A stretch of 64,000 bases of DNA from KBS-96 sp964247975 (lineage in GTDB: Bacteria > Acidobacteriota > Terriglobia > Bryobacterales > Bryobacteraceae), in assembly GCA_964247975.1 (NCBI GenBank), contig CAXTWH010000011.1, positions 54,084-118,083 on the forward strand. Direction: 5' to 3'. The translations under genes and the position numbers were made by a program. Positions 51,239 through 58,842 of the stretch are shown piece by piece. The notes beneath the pieces are model-generated. The model saw only the letters and a program-made list of their open reading frames with translations, was not told the origin of the DNA and did no database searches. Position 1 is the first letter of the stretch. Each line of letters opens with the position of its first letter.

Positions 51239-52464
51239 GGCGTCGTATCGGCCGTCATGCCGTTTCCATTCGCCGTGTTCGGCGTGTTTAATCGCTGGTG
51301 CGCTTCCCGTTCCGCTTGGGCTTGTTCGCGCTTGCCTAAACGATCGTACACCCGCGCCAGATGGTAATGCGGCATCGCTTGTTTCGGATCAATTCGCACA
51401 GCTTGTTCTAATTCCGCTGCTGCTTCGAGGTAGTTATGCTTCTTCGCCAGCAGTTGGCCCAACTCATAATGCGCTTCCCAATTCTTGGAATCGAACCGCA
51501 GCGAACGACGCAGCAGTTGTTCCGGCTCATCTCCTTCCGCGTTTGCTGCTGTTAAAGCTTTCGCCAGCAGCAGCGGCGGTTCAGGCCGTCGCGGTTCCGC
51601 CTCCACCCATTTCCGGTAATCTGCCGTAATAGTGGGCAGCGCATCTCCTGCCTGGTCCAGCATCCGGCCCAGAAACAGATAAGGCTGCGGAATGCGCGGG
51701 TTCAACTGAATGGCTCGTTCAAAGCAGGCAATCGCGTCAGGAAACCGCCGCTGTCCGTAGCGTGCTACGCCCAATGCCAACTCCAATGGCGCATCCGTTG
51801 GGCTTGCTTTAATAGCTTGTTCCAGCACTGCTGCCGCTTGCGTGAAATCCTGCGTTTTCAATAAAGCCTGCGCGTAATCTTCAGCGAACGGTCCGTTGTT
51901 TGGTGCTGCCTGGTAAGCGGCTGCCAAATGCTGCGTTGCTTCCGCAGGCTGTCCAACAGCCAGCAAGCTGCGCCCTAAAAGATTCTCGTTTTCTGCCGAA
52001 GGATGTTCTACCGCTGCTTTCCGCGCTAGCGGCAAAGCGCGTTCCGCATCGCCTCCGTTCAGATATAATCCGGCAGCCCGGCTTTCTGCTCCTGCGTCGG
52101 CTCGCGCACTCGTAGCGAACTGTTCTTCGAGCGCAGCGGCATGAACAAACTGCCCGGTTTTGGAATAATACATCGCCAGCGCATGAGCCACTACTGGATT
52201 TCCCTGCCCTGTTCTTTCCGCCGTTTGCGCTGCCTTGTTGGCTTGGGATAGTTGTTTCAAGCGCAGATACACTTCAGCAAGCGATGTCCATGAATACGGA
52301 TTTTGCGGATCAAGCCGCGAAGCTTCTTGCAGCGCATCACGCGCTTCGGTCAGATTGCCGCCTTGCAAACTGAGCAGCCCTTTTTGCAGAAACACTTTTG
52401 CCTGCTGCGGATCAGGAACAACGGCTTGCGCGAACCAGAGCAACAATAAAAAACTGGAAAACAA
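51235..52464 (-). CDS. Secreted TPR-repeat protein
   Basis: A 409-residue protein. The TTG at 52464 has GGGAG six bases upstream and gives a short signal peptide (MFSSFLLLLWFAQAVV). The rest is about ten tetratricopeptide repeats: AKVFLQKGLLSLQGGNLTEA, NPYSWTSLAEVYLRLKQLSQ, EDYAQALLKTQDFTQAAAVL, ALGVARYGQRRFPDAIACFE and HYHLARVYDRLGKREQAQAE. It is a periplasmic scaffold. It follows the TonB receptor's terminator, so it is likely a separate transcript from that receptor on the same strand. Confidence 0.87.
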   Translation of the reverse strand: MFSSFLLLLWFAQAVVPDPQQAKVFLQKGLLSLQGGNLTEARDALQEASRLDPQNPYSWTSLAEVYLRLKQLSQANKAAQTAERTGQGNPVVAHALAMYYSKTGQFVHAAALEEQFATSARADAGAESRAAGLYLNGGDAERALPLARKAAVEHPSAENENLLGRSLLAVGQPAEATQHLAAAYQAAPNNGPFAEDYAQALLKTQDFTQAAAVLEQAIKASPTDAPLELALGVARYGQRRFPDAIACFERAIQLNPRIPQPYLFLGRMLDQAGDALPTITADYRKWVEAEPRRPEPPLLLAKALTAANAEGDEPEQLLRRSLRFDSKNWEAHYELGQLLAKKHNYLEAAAELEQAVRIDPKQAMPHYHLARVYDRLGKREQAQAEREAHQRLNTPNTANGNGMTADTTP

Positions 52465-52481
52465 CCAAAACTCCCATGCTT

Positions 52482-52525
52482 ATAAATGCAAAAGGCCCGG
52501 TGTACAACATCGTACACCGGGCCTT
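52482..52525 (-). terminator. Strong intrinsic terminator of the second TonB receptor gene
   Basis: AAGGCCCGGTGTAC (52492-52505) pairs perfectly with GTACACCGGGCCTT (52512-52525), a 14-base-pair stem with a six-base loop. On the minus strand it is followed by TTTTGCATTTAT, placing it 22 bases after the receptor stop. Confidence 0.85.
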
Positions 52526-52546
52526 CAGCTTAACTAACGAAGGTAA

Positions 52547-55500
52547 TTAGAACTGCAAGCGGAGCGCGAACTGCACATGGCGTTCGCTGCCGGTCTGCGT
52601 GCTGGTCACTTGCCCAAACTTCGTGTCTCCCAAGGTGTTATCGGGAATACTGAACTGGGAGGTGTTTGCCAGGTTAAAGCTTTCCGCGCGGAACTGAAGT
52701 TTGAAGCGTTCCGTGAAGGCGAAGTCTTTGAATAGCGACAAGTCCATGTTGCGCGTCGGAGGCGCGTAATTGGTTTGCAGGCCGAGGTTGCCTTCGGTCA
52801 AACTGGCCGGAGCAGTCACGTTAGCGATGTTGAACCATTCGCTGGGATTGCGTCCGTTGGCCGGAGCAGCATTCGGGTTTGTGCCCGCTACGAGATCCGG
52901 TGAGCAGCCGCTAAACACGCCTTGGCAGCCGTTGGCGCGCAGCGTATAGGGGTTGCCGGTATGGAAGGTAGCGATGATATTTGCTTGCCAGCCGCCTGCC
53001 ACGGCATCAACAAGCTTATTGATGTCAGCACCGTACTTCTTTCCTCTACCGAAGGGCAGTTCATAGGTCAAGCCGGTGGTGAAGTTATGGCGGATGTCCC
53101 ATGACGCGCTGGAATACGAGGTAGCGTAATTCGTCGGATCCTTTGTGTAAAGGCCCGGCGAACCGCTGAGGGTGGTTCCGCTGTTTGCGAAAGCGTGCCC
53201 GTAGGTATATGCAGTGATGAACTGCAAGCCGTTCGTCATGCGCTTTTCAAGCTTGGCCGTTAAAGCGTCGTAATTGCCGAAGCCGAACGTGGCCGTGCCG
53301 GAAATGCTGCCGATGGAAGGAACAGGCCGCAACTGTTGGCAATTAATGTTGGAGTTGGTGGTCCCGAAGTTCGGGCAGGTATTGAAATCAGGCTGTAACA
53401 ACTGATGGGAAGAATGGTTGCCCTGGTAGCCGACTTCCAAAGCCATGCTTCCGCCTAATTCCTGCTGCACCGCAAAATTCCATTTCTGGACAAGCGGATT
53501 GCGGAAGTCAAGCGCCACCGAGCGGAACTGCAACGAAGAAACCGGCAAAGTGGTGAACACGTTCAGTGGATATCCGCCGGAAACACCACCGGTCGGCGCG
53601 CCGCCCGCAAAATACGGATTTGGTTGGAACGATCCTACACCGGCAGGACGATTCAACTGCGGCGATTCATTGAACGGAACAGACTCGCCGCGATTCGGGT
53701 TGCCGCCCTGGTTTTCTTCGCCGCCGTAGAACATGCCGTAGGCGGCGCGGATCACTGTTTTGGACCGAATGTTATAAGCAATTCCGATGCGTGGCCCAAT
53801 GTTGGTTTTATCCCAGGGAATCAGATAACGATTCACCTGGCCCCGGCTGACTTTCACAGTGGGGAACAAAGCAGGAACCGTTTGTCCGGTAATCGGATCA
53901 ATCGCAGGCGTGTTGAAATTCGGGGGCAGCGGCGTGTTCTGATCTTTTCCTTTAGGAATGTAAAGGGTTTGGTTATCCAGAACAAAGTTCGATTGCCGTC
54001 CGAACACTTCGCCGATCGGCGAGAACAATTCATAGCGAACGCCCAAGTTCAGAGTCAGCTTGGGAGTTACTTTCCAATCGTCCTGCGCATAGAAAGCCCA
54101 TGCCTGTTTGAACGAAGAGATAAAGTTAGCGGTTGAAATTTGGCCGCCGTCGATGGAGCCGAGCAGGAACGAAGCCAGTTCATCGCCGGTATCGCCGCTG
54201 AAGGTGCCGTTCAAACCTTTTGCATCTTTCGCAGTAGACGTTAAAGCAGTTTCCGTGCGGGCAAAGTTCATTTCACCGTGCGGGAAAGGAACCTGGAAAA
54301 ACGGGAAGCGGATGGGCCGGAACTCGCCGCCAAACTTAAAGGAATGCTCGCCTCTGGTTACGGCTAAGTTCTGAATGAAATCCCAAACGTTGTTATATTC
54401 CTTGGTGGGGAGCCAATCGTTAGCACCAATTTGGCTGTAACGACCACCAAACCCAATTTGCGGGATGCCGCCGTTTGAAGGGCTGGTCGGGTCTAAACCG
54501 CCGATTCCGGCAATTTTGAAAGCATCAACATTCGAATTGGCTTGCGTCCGCGAAGTGACAAGACGGCTAAACCCGACGCGGGTTTCGGTAATAATCGTAG
54601 GCGACCAGACTCGCGTGTAACCAAGCTGAGCATTGCGGCCCAAATCGATTTCGCTGCTGCCGTTGAAGTTTCCGCCGTCGAGAATGCCCTGGAATGGGGG
54701 CAGGCTGGCTTTGGAAGTATTTGACCAGCTCAAGCTGCCGAACAAACTATCCTTATCACTAAGACGATAATCCACGCGGCCATCGCCTTGGTCCGTGTTC
54801 AGTTGGCCGGGGGTTACAGTGTAGAAGTCATTTTGCGGATAATTGCCCACCGCGACCGGCTGATTGGGAGTTGGATACAAACTGGCAAGCTTCACAGATA
54901 CCGGATCAAGCGCCGATGTCGGAATCCGGTTGCCTGCAAAAGGAGTGCGGGTGTAGTTAGCATTCGTGGTGCCGCAGTTATTAATACAAACCGTGCTGCG
55001 CGGATCGAAAAGCTCATTCTGAAGCGCGTTCACGCCAGTTGTAGGATCGGTGCCGATGGAACTGCCGAGCAGTTGCGAGAAGTCGCCTTGGCGCATGGCC
55101 AGCGTCGGGATGGTATAAAACCCGCCATAGCCCAGGTTCTGAATGGTGCCGCCGCTGGTGGCAATCCGTGTTCCCTGGTAATCACCGAAGATAAACAGTT
55201 TATTTTTGATGATCGGGCCGCCCATCGCTAAGCCGAACTGATTCTGCTTGAAAGGATTGCGCGCTACGCCGGCCTGATTATTTTCCCAACGGTTCGCGTT
55301 CAGTTTGTCGTTTTGCAGAATTTCAAACAGAACACCATGAACATCGTTGGTGCCGGACTTCAAGTTGACGTCTACTACGCCGCCGGCCGCACGACCATAT
55401 TCAGCGTTGTAGCCGTTGGTAAGAACGCGCATTTCACCAATCGCTTCCACCGAAGGACCGACTACGTAAGAAGTCTGGTTGATGAAATCAATCACGTTGA

Positions 55501-56101
55501 CGTTGTTGTCAACACCGTTCAGCAGGTAGTTGTTTTCACCGGTGGAACGAACGCCATTGGCGGAAAAGCCGCCGCCCAACGAATCGCGTGCTCCGTTCTC
55601 AGCCGGCAGTACGCCCGGCGATAAACGAGCTAAAAATGAGAACGTGCGTTGGCCGCCCAACGGCAGCGTAGATACTTGTCCGCCGCTCAGGTTAGCGCCT
55701 TGGGCCGCGGTTTCGGTTTGCAGCAGCGGCGCCGCCGCGGAAACCTCTACTGTTTGATTCACGTCACCGATTTGCAGCGTGAAGTTTGCGCCGACGCGAT
55801 CGCCGGATGTGACAATAATTCCTTTTTGTTCTGTTTTCTGGAAACCAGCAGCTTCCACCGTAATGGAATAGGTGCCGGGCTTGAGAAGCGGACGGGTGTA
55901 GGTGCCGTCGCCACTTGATGTGACATCGTAAACCAAACCAGTCGCATCTTCAACAATGGTAACTTTTGCATTTGGTACAGCGGCTCCTTGCGAGTCCGTG
56001 ACCGTTCCTGTAACTGTGCCTAAGTCTCGTTGCGCGAATAAAGACGTGCTTAAAAGAGCAACGAACAAAGTAATAAAGAAGCAACTACGCAACCGTGGCA
56101 T
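52547..56101 (-). CDS. Oar-like TonB-dependent receptor with carboxypeptidase-regulatory domain
   Basis: An 1184-residue outer-membrane protein. A signal peptide (about residues 1-23) leads to the Ig-like regulatory domain (LGTVTGTVTDSQGAAVPNAK, YTRPLLKPGTYSITVEAAGF), the plug domain (LPLGGQRTFSFLARLSPG, YLLNGVDNNVNVIDFINQTS, YGRAAGGVVDVNLKSGTNDV) and the barrel, ending HVQFALRLQF. It is of the same family as the receptor at 1814 but clearly a different paralogue. GGGAG precedes the ATG. A strong terminator follows. It is divergent from an alcohol dehydrogenase gene; the 194-base gap between them is very AT-rich. Confidence 0.95.
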   Translation of the reverse strand: MPRLRSCFFITLFVALLSTSLFAQRDLGTVTGTVTDSQGAAVPNAKVTIVEDATGLVYDVTSSGDGTYTRPLLKPGTYSITVEAAGFQKTEQKGIIVTSGDRVGANFTLQIGDVNQTVEVSAAAPLLQTETAAQGANLSGGQVSTLPLGGQRTFSFLARLSPGVLPAENGARDSLGGGFSANGVRSTGENNYLLNGVDNNVNVIDFINQTSYVVGPSVEAIGEMRVLTNGYNAEYGRAAGGVVDVNLKSGTNDVHGVLFEILQNDKLNANRWENNQAGVARNPFKQNQFGLAMGGPIIKNKLFIFGDYQGTRIATSGGTIQNLGYGGFYTIPTLAMRQGDFSQLLGSSIGTDPTTGVNALQNELFDPRSTVCINNCGTTNANYTRTPFAGNRIPTSALDPVSVKLASLYPTPNQPVAVGNYPQNDFYTVTPGQLNTDQGDGRVDYRLSDKDSLFGSLSWSNTSKASLPPFQGILDGGNFNGSSEIDLGRNAQLGYTRVWSPTIITETRVGFSRLVTSRTQANSNVDAFKIAGIGGLDPTSPSNGGIPQIGFGGRYSQIGANDWLPTKEYNNVWDFIQNLAVTRGEHSFKFGGEFRPIRFPFFQVPFPHGEMNFARTETALTSTAKDAKGLNGTFSGDTGDELASFLLGSIDGGQISTANFISSFKQAWAFYAQDDWKVTPKLTLNLGVRYELFSPIGEVFGRQSNFVLDNQTLYIPKGKDQNTPLPPNFNTPAIDPITGQTVPALFPTVKVSRGQVNRYLIPWDKTNIGPRIGIAYNIRSKTVIRAAYGMFYGGEENQGGNPNRGESVPFNESPQLNRPAGVGSFQPNPYFAGGAPTGGVSGGYPLNVFTTLPVSSLQFRSVALDFRNPLVQKWNFAVQQELGGSMALEVGYQGNHSSHQLLQPDFNTCPNFGTTNSNINCQQLRPVPSIGSISGTATFGFGNYDALTAKLEKRMTNGLQFITAYTYGHAFANSGTTLSGSPGLYTKDPTNYATSYSSASWDIRHNFTTGLTYELPFGRGKKYGADINKLVDAVAGGWQANIIATFHTGNPYTLRANGCQGVFSGCSPDLVAGTNPNAAPANGRNPSEWFNIANVTAPASLTEGNLGLQTNYAPPTRNMDLSLFKDFAFTERFKLQFRAESFNLANTSQFSIPDNTLGDTKFGQVTSTQTGSERHVQFALRLQF

Positions 56102-56295
56102 AGAAGAATCTCCCTGAATTGAAGCTGACTGTAGGCAAACTTAGCACATTGCTTACAAAGCTGTACAGAGTCAATAGTCTAAAGCTACAAATTAAAAAAA
56201 TTTAATTAATAATTCTTGCTTTGGTTTGTTCAACTTGTGAGGGGAAATTCACTATTCTTCCTATCTGCCCCCTAGCGCAATATGATAGAAGCACC

Positions 56296-57327
56296 ATGAA
56301 GGCGCTTCTCCTTTCGCAGTACAACCACCTCGACGTAAAAGAAATGCCTGATCCGATGCCGGCTCCCGATGAAGTGCTGATTCGGGTGAAAGCCTGCGGC
56401 ATCTGCGGCAGCGACGTGCACGGCTATGACGGCAGTTCAGGAAGGCGTATTCCGCCCATTGTGATGGGCCATGAAGCAGCCGGAACCGTGGTGGCAGTCG
56501 GAAACGAAGTGAACAACTTCCAGGAAGGCGACCGGATCACTTTCGATTCCACCATTTCCTGCGGACACTGCCGGTTCTGCCGCTGCGGGCAGATCAACCT
56601 CTGCGACAACCGCGAAGTGCTGGGCGTTTCCTGCGGCGATTACCGGCGCATGGGCGCTTTTGCGGAGTACGTGACAGTACCGAGCCGCATTTGTTACAAG
56701 CTGCCGGAGTCCCTCCCGTTTGAGGACGCCGCGATGATTGAGGCTATCTCGGTGGCGGTCCATGCGGTGGCGATTACGCCAGTGGCTTTGAACGACACAG
56801 CGGTCGTGGTGGGCGCAGGCATGATCGGCCTGCTGACCCTGCAAGCAGCGCGGCTGGCCGGATGCGGGCGGGTGATCTCAGTTGATGTAGACCAAACCAG
56901 ACTAGCCGCCGCTAAAAGCTTAGGCGCGACCGATACGGTACTGGCAAAGAACGCGGATGTACCCGGAGAAGTTCGTTCCTTAACGAACGGTTTCGGCGCG
57001 GACGTGGCTTTTGAATGCGTCGGCTCCACGCCGACGGTTCTCAGTTCGATTGAAAGCGTGCGCAAGGGCGGCACCGTAACCCTGATCGGCAACATTGCGC
57101 CGCGCGTGGAAATTCCGCTGCAATCGGTGGTGACGCGGCAGATCCGGCTGCAAGGCTCCTGCGCTTCTTCCGGCGAGTATCCGCAGTGCATTGATCTGCT
57201 GGCCCGAGGCGCAATCCGGGTGGATTCGCTGATCAGCGCAGTGGCGCCGCTCGAAGAAGGACCAAGCTGGTTTAACCGGCTATACCAGAAGGAGCCGAAC
57301 CTGATGAAAGTCATTCTGGCGCCTTGA
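56296..57327 (+). CDS. Zinc-dependent medium-chain alcohol/polyol dehydrogenase
   Basis: A 343-residue enzyme of the MDR superfamily. Catalytic zinc ligands are Cys37 (ACGICGSDVHGYDG), His59 and Glu60 (VMGHEAAGTV). The structural zinc site is Cys89, Cys92, Cys95 and Cys103 (ISCGHCRFCRCGQINLC). The nucleotide-binding loop reads VVVGAGMIGLLTLQAA and is followed by an acidic strand end (VISVDVDQTRL), favouring NAD. Relatives are sorbitol/galactitol-1-phosphate and threonine dehydrogenases; a polyol or sugar substrate is likely. The ATG at 56296 has GAAG upstream; the frame opens at 56221. Confidence 0.93.
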   Translation: MKALLLSQYNHLDVKEMPDPMPAPDEVLIRVKACGICGSDVHGYDGSSGRRIPPIVMGHEAAGTVVAVGNEVNNFQEGDRITFDSTISCGHCRFCRCGQINLCDNREVLGVSCGDYRRMGAFAEYVTVPSRICYKLPESLPFEDAAMIEAISVAVHAVAITPVALNDTAVVVGAGMIGLLTLQAARLAGCGRVISVDVDQTRLAAAKSLGATDTVLAKNADVPGEVRSLTNGFGADVAFECVGSTPTVLSSIESVRKGGTVTLIGNIAPRVEIPLQSVVTRQIRLQGSCASSGEYPQCIDLLARGAIRVDSLISAVAPLEEGPSWFNRLYQKEPNLMKVILAP

Positions 57328-57331
57328 TCCA

Positions 57332-57763
57332 TTAAGGCTGCGCTTGCGTGTCGGCGGGTTTACGGCCTTTTTCCAAAGCTCCCCATCGCTTCACCAGTTC
57401 GCGCCACTGATCAAGCGTCAGCACCGAACGCATTTGAATGCTCATTTCCGTAAAAACGCGGGTGGATTCCGCATGAGCTTTCGCCAGGCGTTCAATGACC
57501 GATTGCGCTTGGGCCAGTTCCACATGTTCATTATTCAAAATATCCTGAAGATCACCTTCCGCTTTTTGCGATTCACTGCGGGCATCAATCAGCTTCGGGC
57601 GGTAAGAAGAAACCACATTACGAATCTGTTTGCGCTGCGTGTCGGTTAAATGCAGATCGCTGACCACTTCGGAGTTCCACCAGGCAAAGTTAGCGCGATT
57701 CTGCCCGAATGCCTCGCTTACTGCAAGAAGGAAAAATACCACTGCCGCCAGAACCGGTTTCAT
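57332..57763 (-). CDS. CpxP/Spy-like periplasmic protein
   Basis: A 143-residue protein with a signal peptide (MKPVLAAVVFFLLAVSEAFG). The mature protein is all-helical with the LTxxQ-like hallmarks of the CpxP/Spy/CnrX family: DLHLTDTQRKQIRNVV and LTLDQWRELVKRW. The family senses metals or binds unfolded proteins in the periplasm. Its gene starts one base inside the anti-sigma stop and so belongs to the sigma/anti-sigma unit, where it may modulate the anti-sigma factor (inference). Confidence 0.85.
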   Translation of the reverse strand: MKPVLAAVVFFLLAVSEAFGQNRANFAWWNSEVVSDLHLTDTQRKQIRNVVSSYRPKLIDARSESQKAEGDLQDILNNEHVELAQAQSVIERLAKAHAESTRVFTEMSIQMRSVLTLDQWRELVKRWGALEKGRKPADTQAQP

Positions 57764-58194
57764 TATTCAAATAACTCCTGCAAGGGAGCGACCGGCGCGG
57801 GTTCGCTGTCAAAAGCAATACGGCCTGCGTCTTCCACCAATTGCGTGTCGGACACCTTTACCATTGACGACGGATCATTCTGCTGTTGACGCTGTTGTTG
57901 CATCCAGAGTCCGCCTATCATTACCAGCAAAGCAGCCAGCACGGGCGCAAACCAACGCAACAGTGAACCTTGAGCCGGAGCGGATGCCTTTTGATAGATT
58001 TTCCGCCGCTGCGCCGCCAGAAGATCGCTGCTGACTGTGTCCGGCTCGCCTTCGGCATCAAGATGCAAGCGCGAAGACTGCATGGCCGCGAGTTGCTGCG
58101 CACACTGGCTACAGTGAGACACATGTTCATCTTCCAGGCCGACCCCATATAAATGGGCAATCATTTGTTCTTCTGTCCAATGTTTAACGTTCAT
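57763..58194 (-). CDS. Membrane anti-sigma factor with zinc-finger domain
   Basis: A 143-residue protein. The N-terminal anti-sigma domain has the zinc motif HxxxCxxC (His24, Cys28, Cys31: HVSHCSQCAQQL). A single transmembrane helix (about residues 80-97, RWFAPVLAALLVMIGGLW) is followed by a Gln-rich periplasmic part (QQQRQQQNDPSS). It should hold the sigma factor encoded just upstream at the membrane until an envelope signal arrives. The start overlaps the sigma gene's stop by four bases. Confidence 0.88.
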   Translation of the reverse strand: MNVKHWTEEQMIAHLYGVGLEDEHVSHCSQCAQQLAAMQSSRLHLDAEGEPDTVSSDLLAAQRRKIYQKASAPAQGSLLRWFAPVLAALLVMIGGLWMQQQRQQQNDPSSMVKVSDTQLVEDAGRIAFDSEPAPVAPLQELFE

Positions 58195-58787
58195 ATGCGG
58201 CCAGCCTGATTCGACACATACAACTCTTTTAATTCTTCCCGCAGCTTACCCAAAGCCCGAAACAGGTGCGCTTTCACAGTGCCTGTGTCGAGCTTCAGAA
58301 TTTCAGCAATTTCATCTAAGCTCAGCGCATCGTAATGCCGCAGCGTAAACACGGCCCGCTGACGATCAGATAACTTTCCTAACGCTTTCTCCAGTCTTTG
58401 TTGTATTTGTTTCGCAAACAACTGCGCTTCCGCATTCGGTTCGCGCCCGGCCGCCATTGACAGGATGACATCTTCATCTTGCGGCGACGGACGCTTACGG
58501 AAAATTTTCCAGGAATGCGAGCGCAAGCGGTCCAAACAAGTATTCACCGCAATGCGGGTGACCCATTTTTCCGGGTGGTCCAACCCGGCCTGAGAGCCTT
58601 TATTCAAAGCTTTAAACGCTTTCAGGAATACATCCTGAGTAGCGGAATCCGCTTCATCAGCATCCTGCAGAAGACGCTTGCACAACAGATAAATGCGCTT
58701 CTGTTCAGAAGCCATCCAACTACCAAAATCCCGAAGCTCTACACCGGGTTGCGCGTAGGCATTCAAGGGTTCTGCCATGACATCCAT
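58191..58787 (-). CDS. ECF-type RNA polymerase sigma factor
   Basis: A sigma70-family protein of about 198 residues. Region 2 contains RIYLLCKRLLQDADEADSAT with QDVFLKAFKAL and KWVTRIAVNTCLDRLRS. Region 4 is LGKLSDRQRAVFTLRHYDAL then LDEIAEILKLDTGTVKAHLF. The linker is short, as in the ECF group. Possible ATG starts are 58787 and 58778; the frame is open to 58853, which would overlap the peptidase gene. The anti-sigma gene overlaps its stop, and it lies 55 bases after the M1 peptidase gene on the same strand. Confidence 0.93.
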   Translation of the reverse strand: MDVMAEPLNAYAQPGVELRDFGSWMASEQKRIYLLCKRLLQDADEADSATQDVFLKAFKALNKGSQAGLDHPEKWVTRIAVNTCLDRLRSHSWKIFRKRPSPQDEDVILSMAAGREPNAEAQLFAKQIQQRLEKALGKLSDRQRAVFTLRHYDALSLDEIAEILKLDTGTVKAHLFRALGKLREELKELYVSNQAGRI

Positions 58788-58842
58788 CGTATGCTCTATT
58801 CCTACAAACGGCTGATGGCAGAAAAAGTTTACCGACGCGGCC